From G963665595 sp963665595 (GTDB lineage Bacteria; Actinomycetota; Coriobacteriia; Coriobacteriales; CADBOM01), in NCBI GenBank assembly GCA_963665595.2, contig CAXXJK010000005.1, positions 372,001 through 436,000 on the forward strand: DNA of 64,000 nucleotides, in the 5' to 3' direction. Under the pieces are notes generated by a model. The model had not been told where the DNA came from. It did not search any database and saw nothing but the letters and a program-made list of their open reading frames with translations. A program made the position numbers and the translations under genes. Of this stretch, positions 9,441 to 18,037 are shown piece by piece (the stretch's first letter is position 1; each line of letters begins with the position of its first letter).

Positions 9441-9683
9441 ATGTGCTTTAGACCCTCCGCTGTAAGCGCGTCGGTAGTATGTCCTAGATGCGGCAAGAAG
9501 ATAAATGAAGTTATGGGCAATATTCCAAATATCTGCCCATTTTGCGAGACCGACATCTCTGATGTAATCGCTGAAATGAAAAATGCGTCTAGTCCAGATC
9601 CAGCTGCGCCTACGACTCCGTTTGCTCCTGCGGCACCAAAAGCCCCTTCTGCTCCCAAGGCACCGTCGGATGATTCCGAATAA
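9441..9683 (+). CDS. MCFRP zinc-ribbon mini-protein with Pro/Ala tail (copy 1)
   Basis: An 80-aa protein. It starts MCFRPSAV, then has a CPRC...CPFC zinc ribbon (Cys 14, 17, 32, 35) and a low-complexity C-terminal tail built from PAAP, APKAPS and similar units, ending in acidic residues. AAGGAGAAG lies at 9429-9437 ahead of the ATG. Two other genes here (21177-21392, 48754-49008) share the MCFRP start, the ribbon and a repetitive Pro/Ala/Gly tail. I know no function for it. Position directly after a molybdoenzyme module suggests a role linked to these enzymes, for example metal or cluster handling or protein docking, but that is inference. Confidence 0.8.
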   Translation: MCFRPSAVSASVVCPRCGKKINEVMGNIPNICPFCETDISDVIAEMKNASSPDPAAPTTPFAPAAPKAPSAPKAPSDDSE

Positions 9684-9718
9684 ATGCATAAAACGTAATT
9701 TTGAGGAAGGAGAAGTCC

Positions 9719-9874
9719 ATGGCTGAAGAGAAAGATCTCAAAGAACAGACTACGGAAGAGTTAATTGCTTTGTATGAGAAGTACAGCAGCACTCCCTCTA
9801 ATCCGGTATCATCATTTTTGGCATCAAAAATCAGAAGCGAACTCGAAAGTCGCGGAGAGACAATAGGAAAGTAG
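9719..9874 (+). CDS. 51-aa hypothetical protein
   Basis: A small acidic, probably helical protein starting MAEEKDLKEQTTEEL and ending RSELESRGETIGK, with a good ribosome-binding site (GAGGAAGGAG, 9702-9711). It lies 35 bases after the MCFRP mini-gene and is likely co-transcribed with it. No Cys, no membrane segment, no recognised motif. The strong RBS, the position and the codon use support real coding. Confidence 0.6.
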   Translation: MAEEKDLKEQTTEELIALYEKYSSTPSNPVSSFLASKIRSELESRGETIGK

Positions 9875-9893
9875 TTTTTGCGAGACAATGATT

Positions 9894-9957
9894 GCGCACG
9901 ACTTATCTGCCGTGGGGTTCAAGAGATTGGATTTCAGCGAAAAGGTGAGTCGTGCGC
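9894..9957. repeat. 10-bp perfect inverted repeat with 44-base spacer
   Basis: GCGCACGACT at 9894-9903 and AGTCGTGCGC at 9948-9957. It lies between the 51-aa gene (plus) and the convergent LysR gene (minus). The long spacer is unusual for a simple terminator; it may be a two-way terminator with an internal structure or a protein site. Confidence 0.4.
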
Positions 9958-9991
9958 TGTTGTTATCGGTCTCTTTTGAATGAGGCGCGGA

Positions 9992-10879
9992 CTAGAACAG
10001 ACCTGATTCTTTCGCTGCAATGACATAGACGGAAAACGTAACATTTTTATCGAGCGGTATCATGACACGAGAATCTTGCCATGACAGGGTAAAATCATCC
10101 CTCATATCATAGGGAAACAGGTACGCATATTCTGGGTTTTGATGGAATATGAAACTGAGCCTGCTGCCAATGTGAACTTCCCGATAATTTGGTGTGAGAC
10201 TATGCTTCGCTAAAAGGTTCTCATAGCCTTCTCCGAGGGGATAGTTTGGGTTATTGGGGAAAAGTACAGTAACGCAAGACAGCTGTTCAACGGAAATTTC
10301 TGTTTCATGTGCCAGCTCATGCTCTGCAGGCAACCATACGCCAAGAGGCACTTTGGCGAGGAAGAGCGCTGAAAACCCATCTTGAGCCAGACGAGGGATG
10401 GCCACCTCAGGTGCTTCAAATAAGTACAGAACGGCAATATCTACCTCGCCGTCTAAGACGCTGGGTTTAAATGTTTTGCGAGATTGAGACTCGGAAACAA
10501 AATTGAACTCGTAGAAGTTTTCCTCGTTGATGACTTTGTTCAGGAATCGGAGATAGAGTTTTCCCGCTTCATCGGGATAGGGCGCTTTTTGGACCGTCAA
10601 AGGCTGGTGTATATTATCAGGCATAGTTGCACAGCGTTTGGTGAGTTCCCTGAGGTTAGACATAATACCGGCAAGATTTTCAGCGTATTCTACGCCTGCG
10701 GGCGTCAAGACAAGCCGGCCACCTTGATGCGCAAACAGGCGAAATCCTATTTCAGCTTCCATCTGTTTGATGTGACGACTGAGATTTGGCTGAGTCATAT
10801 GAAGCTCGGACGCAGCGCGTGATATGTTCATGTACTTGGCGGTTACGAGAAATTCATCGATCCACGAATCAAGCATCAC
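9992..10879 (-). CDS. LysR-family transcriptional regulator
   Basis: A 295-aa LTTR. An N-terminal winged helix (FLVTAKYMNISRAASELHMTQPNLSRHIKQMEAEIGFRLF, about residues 10-50) is followed by the effector-binding domain. It is oriented like, and 240 bases downstream of, the DHA2 MFS gene, which may be its target. The ligand is unknown. The start at 10879 (MMLDSW) could equally be the second Met. It is less similar to the two LysR proteins at 18 and 23 kb than those are to each other. Confidence 0.85.
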   Translation of the reverse strand: MMLDSWIDEFLVTAKYMNISRAASELHMTQPNLSRHIKQMEAEIGFRLFAHQGGRLVLTPAGVEYAENLAGIMSNLRELTKRCATMPDNIHQPLTVQKAPYPDEAGKLYLRFLNKVINEENFYEFNFVSESQSRKTFKPSVLDGEVDIAVLYLFEAPEVAIPRLAQDGFSALFLAKVPLGVWLPAEHELAHETEISVEQLSCVTVLFPNNPNYPLGEGYENLLAKHSLTPNYREVHIGSRLSFIFHQNPEYAYLFPYDMRDDFTLSWQDSRVMIPLDKNVTFSVYVIAAKESGLF

Positions 10880-11070
10880 GTCTCCTATGCCTTAAGCGCC
10901 CGTTTCTCCGAGGGTTTAAAAAAGCAACTGAGTGAATTATAACGCCAACGTTCCATTGTGCGTGGTGAGAATATCAAGTAAAGAAACACCTGATAACCAC
11001 TCATATTATGAGTGCGGTAACTGCAAAGCTGATTTAACTTTTCAGATTCTCTCTGAAAACAGAATGAAAC

Positions 11071-11099
11071 GGCATGGATCACATTTTATGATCCATGCC
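11071..11099 (-). terminator. Hairpin terminator after DHA2 MFS gene
   Basis: GGCATGGATCA at 11071-11081 pairs perfectly with TGATCCATGCC at 11089-11099 around a 7-base loop, 22 bases past the stop of the minus-strand MFS gene. On that strand it is followed by a GTTTCATT stretch. Confidence 0.75.
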
Positions 11100-11121
11100 A
11101 ATTGTCTATTCGTGGAATTGT

Positions 11122-12579
11122 CTATTCGTGGATAACCTGCTGTTTCAAGGGTATATCATCTACCGCTTTGGAGCGATTGGCTAGGAGCCTCCAAAGATTG
11201 AGGGCAGCGGCAAGTACGCAGATTGAACACATGATAATAAATACCACGCAAAAGGCGAAGAAAAATGCATCGGGCTGGTCGGGCACATAGCCATCTACTT
11301 GATAGCCGAGTCTGTTACTCATTATGGCAAACAACAGCGATGTAGAAGAAGATACGCCTATTGCCATGCCTGCATTACGAACAAAACCATTGATACTTCC
11401 TATGATACCGAGACGTTCCTTAGGAGCAAACGACATGATCAGCGAGTTGTTTGGCGACTGGAAGAGAGCCCAGCCACAAGACATGATGCCAGTGGCACAA
11501 AGAATTGTTACGACCACAGAAGAGGCGTTCAGACAGGCAATGAGCCCCATCCCGAGCGCGCAGAGTGCTGTTCCCACGGTGGTGAGCAATTGAGCGCCAA
11601 TTTTATCAGAGAGACGCCCACTCAGAGGGGACAAGACCATGATGATAAGAGGAGAGAATGCAAGAATCAGGCCTGCGATGCCGGGGGCATACCCGAGTGC
11701 ATTCTCTAGGTAGAGAGGCATGATTATCGAGGCGGTGGCATTGCAGACAAAAAGCAGAAAACCGCAGATTAGGCTGATAGTGAGCATAGTATTCTTAAAG
11801 ATTGTCATATCGATCAAAGGCATAGGCTGGTGGTTTTCGACCTTAGTGAAAACAATGAAAAGCGCTACGGTTGCAAGACCAGCTATAAGAGCCTGCCAGC
11901 TGACAAATCCATAAGTCTGTCCTATCACGATGATTGAGCAAAACGAGATCATCACTATAACAATCATAGCAGCGCCGGGAAAATCCATGTTTTGAGCGGC
12001 GTGCTCATCCTTGAAATTCAAAACCCAGAACGATGAGACGATGGAGATAATACCGATAGGTACATTAATGAAGAATATATATTCCCAAGATAAGGTGCTT
12101 ACGATGAGGCCGCCGAGGGCTGGTCCTAGCATCGTTCCTATTGCAACGACTGAGCCGCTGATGCCTAACGCTTGACCGCGTTGGCTTGCGGGGAATGTCT
12201 GAGTTATGATGCCCATATTTGTAGCCATGGCAGCGGCGGCACCAAATCCTTGTATTATTCGGCAAATGATAAGAGGAACGAGCGAGTCGCATAGTCCACA
12301 GAGCAGCGATCCAATAGTGAAGAACAGGATACCTATTCTGAATACTTTTGTTTTCCCTATCACGTCGCCAAGTCTGCCAAAGATAAGCATGGTAGAGGTG
12401 GCCGCAAACAAGTAGGAAAACGCGATGAACTCGACCTGAGCGGCGGGGGCACCAAGCTGAATCGAGATATCGGGCAACGCCACATTTACAATGCTCGCGT
12501 CAATGCAGCACATGAGCGTGAGCAGCAAGAGACTTGCAAGGATTATCCATTTGTTTCGGTATGTGTTCTCGTTAGTCAT
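11122..12579 (-). CDS. MFS drug:H+ antiporter, DHA2 (EmrB/QacA) type
   Basis: A 485-aa protein with about 14 transmembrane segments. Family landmarks are the N-terminal WIILASLLLLTLMCCIDASIVNVALPDI (helix 1 with motif D1), the motif A-like GRLGDVIGKTKVF (about 68-80) and motif C-like GSVVAIGTMLGPALGGLI (about 145-162). Its role is probably proton-driven export of amphiphilic or aromatic compounds. The LysR gene downstream on the same strand may control it. It begins at 12579 with the AT-rich 12580-13016 region upstream. Confidence 0.88.
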   Translation of the reverse strand: MTNENTYRNKWIILASLLLLTLMCCIDASIVNVALPDISIQLGAPAAQVEFIAFSYLFAATSTMLIFGRLGDVIGKTKVFRIGILFFTIGSLLCGLCDSLVPLIICRIIQGFGAAAAMATNMGIITQTFPASQRGQALGISGSVVAIGTMLGPALGGLIVSTLSWEYIFFINVPIGIISIVSSFWVLNFKDEHAAQNMDFPGAAMIVIVMISFCSIIVIGQTYGFVSWQALIAGLATVALFIVFTKVENHQPMPLIDMTIFKNTMLTISLICGFLLFVCNATASIIMPLYLENALGYAPGIAGLILAFSPLIIMVLSPLSGRLSDKIGAQLLTTVGTALCALGMGLIACLNASSVVVTILCATGIMSCGWALFQSPNNSLIMSFAPKERLGIIGSINGFVRNAGMAIGVSSSTSLLFAIMSNRLGYQVDGYVPDQPDAFFFAFCVVFIIMCSICVLAAALNLWRLLANRSKAVDDIPLKQQVIHE

Positions 12580-13016
12580 GATGTTTAGCCGCTTCTTCGC
12601 TTGTCATATCTGAGATCTGCTGTCAGTAGTCTTGTGCAACGCAAAACTTACCAAGACGGTAAGAATATCTTCTTCCGTCTATCGATTTGATTAAGCTTAT
12701 GCGCAGGAGCCTTGGACCACCAGCACCAGTGATGATTTAGGTATGCACGATAAATCGATTTTACCACATAAATATTCAGATTGTTCAGTATGATAGGGGT
12801 ATCTATCCGTGCACGGTTGAGTAAAGCTACTCATCATTTGAGATGTCTCTTTTGTGCAGAAGAAGAAAACGACGATGAAGAAGACGGCGAGCACGTACTA
12901 TATCTATTAAAGATAAAGATTCGAATACATCTTCTGAGTAAGATGTATTTCTTGCACGCAGAGCTGACCGCTTGTGAGTACGGCGGACAGCACGCCTGTG
13001 TTGGGGAGACAGACCT
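12580..13016. other. Divergent intergenic region (MFS minus / ABC plus)
   Basis: 437 bases with no supported gene; short open frames exist on both strands but lack good ribosome-binding sites or recognisable protein. It contains a perfect 10-bp palindrome with a 6-base loop (12924-12949) ahead of the ABC gene and AT-rich promoter-like DNA around 12740-12800. Confidence 0.55.
12924..12949. promoter_or_regulatory. Palindrome upstream of ABC exporter gene
   Basis: AATACATCTT at 12924-12933 and AAGATGTATT at 12940-12949 form a perfect inverted repeat with spacer CTGAGT, 67 bases before the ABC start codon. Plausible as an operator for a dimeric regulator or as a leader hairpin. Confidence 0.4.
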
Positions 13017-14789
13017 ATGACTCAAGCAAAGACCACCCCTATTGGTACCAGCGGTATTCTCAAAAAGTTTATAAGTTATTATCGTCCGTATCGAGCCATA
13101 TTTTATTGCGATCTGGCTTGCGCGATCCTATTCGCTTCCATCGACCTCGCATTTCCACAGTTACTTAACTATTGCGTACAGGTGGTGTTCATACAACCCG
13201 CTGGCGACATCATGAATGCTCTTCTTTTTATAGGTTTGACCGTGAGCATCATGTATCTGGTGCGTTGCGTGTGTCGCTACTATATAACTACCTGGGGTCA
13301 TATCATGGGAATTAACATGGAGACCGAAATGCGACGCGATTTGTTCGACCAATATCAACGCCTTTCTTTTTCCTATTATGACCGTAATAATACAGGCGAG
13401 ATGATGAGCAAGCTTATGTCTGATCTGTTCGATATCAGCGAATTTGCTCATCACGGGCCGGAGACAATTCTTATTTCGGTTCTAAAGATTGTGGGCGCCT
13501 TCATTTTGCTGCTTTATATCAATGTGCCCCTCACGGTTACATTGTTGCTTGTCGCCTGTGCTCTCAGTTTCTATTTGATCATTCAAAACAAGCGCATGAA
13601 AGACGTGTTTATGGCGAATCGCGAAAAGATTGCTGAGGTAAATTCTCGTCTGCAGGATTCTCTCGCCGGTATCAGAGTGGTCAAATCATTTGGGAACGAA
13701 GATCAGGAGCGCAAAAAATTCGCGTATAGTAACAATGAATTTCAAGCGACAAAGATAGATAGTTATCGCGCCATGGGCCGATATTTTTCAGGGCACTCAT
13801 TGTTTGAGGGAGTTATGTATCTGGTTGTTCTTGTGGGAGGAGGTTTTTTCATCGCCCAAGGGACCTTACCAGTAACTTCTCTGCTCATATATGTGATCTA
13901 CATCAAGATATTTCTCTCTCCCATTGAAGACCTTATCAATTTTACTGAGACATTTCAAAAAGGCTACGCTGGCTTTAAGCGTTTTGTCGAAGTGCTTGCC
14001 CAAAGACCGGATATCGTTCAGAAAAAGAACGCTGAGGATCTTTTTGACGTAAAAGGTGACATAGCATATGAAAATGTTCATTTTTCCTATGCTGGCGAAA
14101 ATGAAGTACTACGGGGTTTGAATTTTTCTATTCCGGCTGGTCGTACCGTTGCCTTGGTGGGACCTAGTGGCGGCGGCAAGACCACCATCTGCTCACTGTT
14201 ACCGCGCTTTTATGATGTGACTGCCGGGCGTATTTTGGTCGATGGTAGGGATGTTCGTGATCTCAAGATCAAAACATTACGCGACAGCATCGGTATTGTG
14301 CAGCAGGACGTATATCTTTTCAACGGATCTATTCGTGAAAATATTGCCTATGGCAGGCCCGAAGCGACATTCGAAGAGATTGTCGAGGCTGCCAAGCGCG
14401 CCAACATCCATGAGTATATTGTGGGTCTAGAAGAAGGCTATGATTCCTTTGTGGGCGAGAGAGGCGTGCGATTGTCTGGCGGACAGAAACAACGCATCGT
14501 CATTGCTCGTGTATTTCTGAAAGATCCTCAGATTCTCATTCTTGATGAGGCAACGAGTGCATTGGACAATGAAAGCGAACGGTTTGTGCAGGACTCACTT
14601 GAGGAGTTGACCAGGGGACGCAGCGTCATGGTCATAGCTCACCGATTGTCGACCATTCGCAATGCTGATGAAATCATCGTTGTCGTTGATGGGCGTGTAT
14701 GCGAGCGTGGAAACCATGGAGAGTTGATAGCTCAAGATGGTGTCTACGCACGCTACTATCGCATGCAGTTTGAGGGACTCGAAGAATAA
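13017..14789 (+). CDS. ABC exporter half-transporter (fused permease-ATPase)
   Basis: 590 aa: an N-terminal ABC transmembrane type-1 domain of about 6 helices (roughly 25-310), then a nucleotide-binding domain. Walker A GPSGGGKTT lies near residue 382, the signature LSGGQKQRIVIAR near 486, Walker B ILILDEATSALD near 504, and the H-loop His in VIAHRLSTIR. This is an MsbA/LmrA-type homodimeric exporter; the substrate (lipid or drug) cannot be told. It appears monocistronic, starting at ATG 13017 after GGGGAG. Confidence 0.92.
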   Translation: MTQAKTTPIGTSGILKKFISYYRPYRAIFYCDLACAILFASIDLAFPQLLNYCVQVVFIQPAGDIMNALLFIGLTVSIMYLVRCVCRYYITTWGHIMGINMETEMRRDLFDQYQRLSFSYYDRNNTGEMMSKLMSDLFDISEFAHHGPETILISVLKIVGAFILLLYINVPLTVTLLLVACALSFYLIIQNKRMKDVFMANREKIAEVNSRLQDSLAGIRVVKSFGNEDQERKKFAYSNNEFQATKIDSYRAMGRYFSGHSLFEGVMYLVVLVGGGFFIAQGTLPVTSLLIYVIYIKIFLSPIEDLINFTETFQKGYAGFKRFVEVLAQRPDIVQKKNAEDLFDVKGDIAYENVHFSYAGENEVLRGLNFSIPAGRTVALVGPSGGGKTTICSLLPRFYDVTAGRILVDGRDVRDLKIKTLRDSIGIVQQDVYLFNGSIRENIAYGRPEATFEEIVEAAKRANIHEYIVGLEEGYDSFVGERGVRLSGGQKQRIVIARVFLKDPQILILDEATSALDNESERFVQDSLEELTRGRSVMVIAHRLSTIRNADEIIVVVDGRVCERGNHGELIAQDGVYARYYRMQFEGLEE

Positions 14790-14925
14790 CGGCGAAAATT
14801 TTGGTTTTGATCGTCAGTTTAGCGGGTGTCTACTCTGTTTTAGAAAAGTAAAAACTAGACTAGCAAAAAGAAGCCAGCCCTCTATCGTTTCCAGCCAAAT
14901 AGTCCGCTAATAGATAATTGCTGAC

Positions 14926-15010
14926 AAGTTTTGTTCTTTCTAGACAAATTATCTCTATCTATTCATTTTTCCTTATATCGACAATTATGCAATTGAAGGA
15001 TTCTGCGATA
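14926..15010 (+). promoter_or_regulatory. Shared upstream element, copy before module A
   Basis: Contains a GACAA(G)TTTTGTTC-type stretch (14932 on), a TCTATCTATTCATTTTTCC block and, at 14978-15005, TCGACAATTATGCAATTG followed by AAGGATTCTG. Within it CAATT-N4-AATTG is a perfect palindrome. Closely similar sequences lie before modules B (24340-24432) and C (29150-29235), before the aldehyde oxidoreductase operon (32110-32217) and, more loosely, before MCFRP copy 2 (21005-21095). About 70 bases separate it from the module A start. Confidence 0.7.
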
Positions 15011-15075
15011 TGTGGTGATCCTGTCCGACTCATTTATCGCAGAGCCAAAGCGAATGATGGAGAAGGAGGAAACAC

Positions 15076-17454
15076 ATGGAGTTCAAGAATGATCTTGGCA
15101 AACCATGGCGCTGGGAAGAGGAAGATGGCACGATTGTCACGCGCGGCGCTGCGTGGGGCGCGCCGGGATGTCATCCCGCTGGTTGCGGTATTAAGATATA
15201 TGTCAAGGATGGCAAACTTGAGAGGATAGAAGGTGACGAGAATCATCCAGCCACCAAGGGTCGTCTCTGCGTCCGCTGCTTGACACTCACAGACTTTATC
15301 TATCATCCCGATCGTGTTATCTATCCCATGAAACGTGCTCGCGAGGACCGTGGTAAAGACAAATGGGAACGTATTACTTGGGATGAAGCGTATGACCTTA
15401 TCAAGAAGAACGTTGATGAGATAAAAGAAAAGTACGGCCCAGAAACGCTTATTGCCTTATCTGGAACAGGGCGTATGTCATGTATCCCAGGGATTGGCTC
15501 TCATCGTGCTTTAGGAACACCTAATGGTTGTTATACGCAGTCAGGATTTGCCTGTTATGGTCCGCGCGTGTCGATTACTCAATATGTTCTTGGGGCTCCT
15601 TATCCTGAGATAGATTATGCCGGTGGTCTTCCAGGCGGCTATGATGACCCGATGTATCAGGTCCCCGAGATGATCGTGCAATGGGGCAAGGAGCCGATTG
15701 TTTCTAACCCCGATGGGCTGTTTGGCCATGCCGTTATCGACCTCATGAAACGTGGCACTAAACTTATGACGATCGATCCTCGTCTTACCTGGACCGGCGC
15801 GCTTGCCGACTATCATCTGCAACTGCGCCCTGGTACCGATGCCGCTCTTGGCATGGCCATGCTCGATGTCATCATTACCGAAGATTTGTATGACCATGAT
15901 TTTGTCGATAAGTGGTGCTATGGGTTTGAACAGTTGGCTGAACGTGTTCATGCTATGCCAGCAGAGAAGGCTGCCGATATCTGCGGTGTGCCTGCAGAAG
16001 AGATTCGAGCGGCCGCGCGCGCTTACGCAAGCGCCAAGCCAGCATCCATCGCGTGGGGCCTCGCTATCGATCAGACTATCAACGGCGCACAGACTGGCCA
16101 ATGTATTCTGGCTCTTATTGCGATCACGGGTAACTTTGATGTTCCGGGTGGCAATATCTTGCAAGATATCTTTGACGGTGCAGGCGATAAGATTGTCGCA
16201 GGGCTTGGCTGGAGGCTTCTTTCTGATGAATTGAAGAAAAAGGTTATCGCTCTCGAAGAATATCCGGCATTTGTTAATATGATGCTTCGCGCACATCCTG
16301 ACCGCATGCTTGACGCGCTCGAAACAGGCATTCCCTACAAGATGCACGGTTGCTGGATAGGCTCGACCAATCTGTTGGCTCCTACCTGTTCAGCTCAACC
16401 CAAGCGCTGGTATAACGCTTTGAAAGATATGGATTTCACTTGGGTGACCGAGGTCGTCATGACTCCCTCGGCGATGGCTTTGGCTGATGTCTTCTTGCCT
16501 CTCGCTTCTACGGTCGAGCAGGACTCCATTGTACCGACCCATTACGGTGGATCGCCAAACTATTATTCTGCCATAAACAAATGTATAGAGGTCGGCGAAG
16601 CAAAAGGTGAATTCTATAACTATTATGACATGGGTCACATTGTCAATAGCCCTGCTTGGACAGGCGATTATGAAATGCCAGCCATTGATTTTATTACTGA
16701 CTATTTCATCGGTGGGACCGGTGTCTCATTCGAGCAATTGCGCGAAGAAGTCACTCACCAGCGTGTAGTTGGCTATAAAAAGTATGAGACCGGGCATCTG
16801 CGCCCCGATGGCAACCCTGGCTTTAATACACAGACGGGGCGTATCGAACTCTACTCTTATGCCTTTCAAATGTATGGTGAGGATCCATTGCCGTATTATG
16901 TGGAGCCACCGTATAGTCCGGTGTCGACTCCACTGGTCGCTGAGAAGTATCCCTTTGTGCTTACTACTGGTGCCCGTACCTACACGTACTTCCACTCAGA
17001 AGGACGCCAGATTCCCTATCTGCGCGAAATCAATCCTGATCCCATCTTTGAGGTCAATCCCGCAGACGCTGCCAAAAAAGATGTTCATGATGGCGACTGG
17101 GTTCGTATCGAAAACCAGTTTGGCTTCTGCATGATGAAGGTAAAGGTGACTCCGGTACTCAAGCCAGGTGTGGTTCATGCTCAACATGGTTGGTGGTTTC
17201 CTGAAGAGACCGGCGAGTATCCGCACTTCTTTGGGACATGGAAGTCAAACATCAACTCGTTGGTCCCGCATTCTCGCAATGGTAAGTTGGGATTTGGCGC
17301 GCCTTACAAGGCGCTGCTCTGCGATTTTCGTAAGGCATGCGATCAAGATTTCATCGATGTCGATAGAGAAGGAATCGATCAATTGGGTATGCCTAAACAT
17401 ACCTATGATGACAACTTCTATCGTGTCGATAAAGTCAGGGAGGCGAGTGTGTAA
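15076..17454 (+). CDS. Transhydroxylase/catechol-dehydroxylase-like molybdopterin oxidoreductase, module A
   Basis: A 792-aa bis-MGD catalytic subunit of the DMSO-reductase family, without a Tat signal and hence cytoplasmic. Closest in architecture to pyrogallol transhydroxylase, acetylene hydratase and the cytoplasmic catechol dehydroxylases described in Gordonibacter. Cluster Cys candidates are C32, C37, C65 and C68 (PGCHPAGCG and GRLCVRC); the usual third Cys of CxxCxxxC is Ile41. Cofactor-domain landmarks are GFACYGPRV, VQWGKEP, IDPRLTWTGALADYH, LRPGTDAALG, MALADVFLPL, YTYFHSEGRQ and AQHGWWFPEETGEYP. ATG 15076 follows AGAAGGAGG. The stop overlaps the FeS gene start (TAATG). It is mosaic with modules B and C (see findings). 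The exact aromatic substrate is unknown. Confidence 0.85.
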   Translation: MEFKNDLGKPWRWEEEDGTIVTRGAAWGAPGCHPAGCGIKIYVKDGKLERIEGDENHPATKGRLCVRCLTLTDFIYHPDRVIYPMKRAREDRGKDKWERITWDEAYDLIKKNVDEIKEKYGPETLIALSGTGRMSCIPGIGSHRALGTPNGCYTQSGFACYGPRVSITQYVLGAPYPEIDYAGGLPGGYDDPMYQVPEMIVQWGKEPIVSNPDGLFGHAVIDLMKRGTKLMTIDPRLTWTGALADYHLQLRPGTDAALGMAMLDVIITEDLYDHDFVDKWCYGFEQLAERVHAMPAEKAADICGVPAEEIRAAARAYASAKPASIAWGLAIDQTINGAQTGQCILALIAITGNFDVPGGNILQDIFDGAGDKIVAGLGWRLLSDELKKKVIALEEYPAFVNMMLRAHPDRMLDALETGIPYKMHGCWIGSTNLLAPTCSAQPKRWYNALKDMDFTWVTEVVMTPSAMALADVFLPLASTVEQDSIVPTHYGGSPNYYSAINKCIEVGEAKGEFYNYYDMGHIVNSPAWTGDYEMPAIDFITDYFIGGTGVSFEQLREEVTHQRVVGYKKYETGHLRPDGNPGFNTQTGRIELYSYAFQMYGEDPLPYYVEPPYSPVSTPLVAEKYPFVLTTGARTYTYFHSEGRQIPYLREINPDPIFEVNPADAAKKDVHDGDWVRIENQFGFCMMKVKVTPVLKPGVVHAQHGWWFPEETGEYPHFFGTWKSNINSLVPHSRNGKLGFGAPYKALLCDFRKACDQDFIDVDREGIDQLGMPKHTYDDNFYRVDKVREASV

Positions 17455-17792
17455 TGGGACGATATGGATTACTGATTGACTATGAGTTCTGCTCAGGATG
17501 TCAATCCTGTGAAGTGGCATGCAAAGAAGAGCACGGTTATCCGGTAGGCCAGTGGGGGATACGCGTGTTTGATGATGGCCCTTGGCAGATAGAAGCACCT
17601 CACAACTGGAACTGGCATAAGATTCCGGTTCCGACCAAGCTCTGTGATCTCTGCGCAGATCGTGTTGCTGCAGGGCGTGAGCCAACCTGCGTTCATCACT
17701 GTCTTGCACATGTCATGAAGTTTGGAACGGTAGAAGAATTGGCCACAGAGCTTGAGCAAAAACCCAATCAAGTGCTCTGGTGCCCGAAATAA
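17454..17792 (+). CDS. 4Fe-4S electron-transfer partner, module A
   Basis: A 112-aa iron-sulfur small subunit with FCSGCQSCEVAC near the N-terminus and LCDLCADRVAAGREPTCVHHC in the second half, which give Cys for about two 4Fe-4S clusters. The protein is identical to those of modules B (26881-27219) and C (31683-32021). Its ATG overlaps the stop of the catalytic gene by one base, so synthesis is coupled and a stoichiometric complex is likely. It should relay electrons from a cytoplasmic donor to the Mo/W site. Confidence 0.88.
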   Translation: MGRYGLLIDYEFCSGCQSCEVACKEEHGYPVGQWGIRVFDDGPWQIEAPHNWNWHKIPVPTKLCDLCADRVAAGREPTCVHHCLAHVMKFGTVEELATELEQKPNQVLWCPK

Positions 17793-17801
17793 GGTCAATA
17801 C

Positions 17802-17838
17802 CGACCAGGAGGACGTGTAGCAACACGCCTCCTGGTCG
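17802..17838 (+). terminator. Strong hairpin after module A
   Basis: CGACCAGGAGG at 17802-17812 pairs with CCTCCTGGTCG near 17828-17838, extended inward by ACGTGT/ACACG, around a short AGCA loop. No T tract follows, so it may stabilise the 3' end or attenuate rather than terminate fully. The module B copy (27229-27266) keeps the pairing through G-U wobbles. Confidence 0.6.
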
Positions 17839-17861
17839 ATGCGGATTTAGAGGAGACCGGT

Positions 17862-17934
17862 AGGGAAGAGACTTTAAATGAACGCCATGCAGTCTGGTGC
17901 GCTGAAAACCATCATATCGTCGCTAGGGTTGACA
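17862..17934 (+). pseudogene. Start-less remnant of the 57-aa gene found after module B
   Basis: About 70 bases nearly identical to the start of the small gene at 27289-27462 (GGAAGAGACTTTAAATGAAC and onward), but the start codon reads AGG instead of ATG at 17862-17864 and the similarity stops after about 24 codons (GTTGAC). This looks like the broken end of a duplication. Confidence 0.7.
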
Positions 17935-18037
17935 TATCTGAGATAGGATTTACACGCTATTAGGTATAATCAACACCATGTTGCATGTTTTGCAGTAGTA
18001 AGTAGTCCATTTTTGACATGAGGAGATGACAAGAATC

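Noticed and set aside
15541..16347. Long minus-strand open frame inside module A (and similar ones in B, C and D, for example 43625-44527)
   Set aside because: They are antisense to well-supported catalytic genes, have no ribosome-binding sites, contain no known domain, and recur simply because the sense genes are paralogous.
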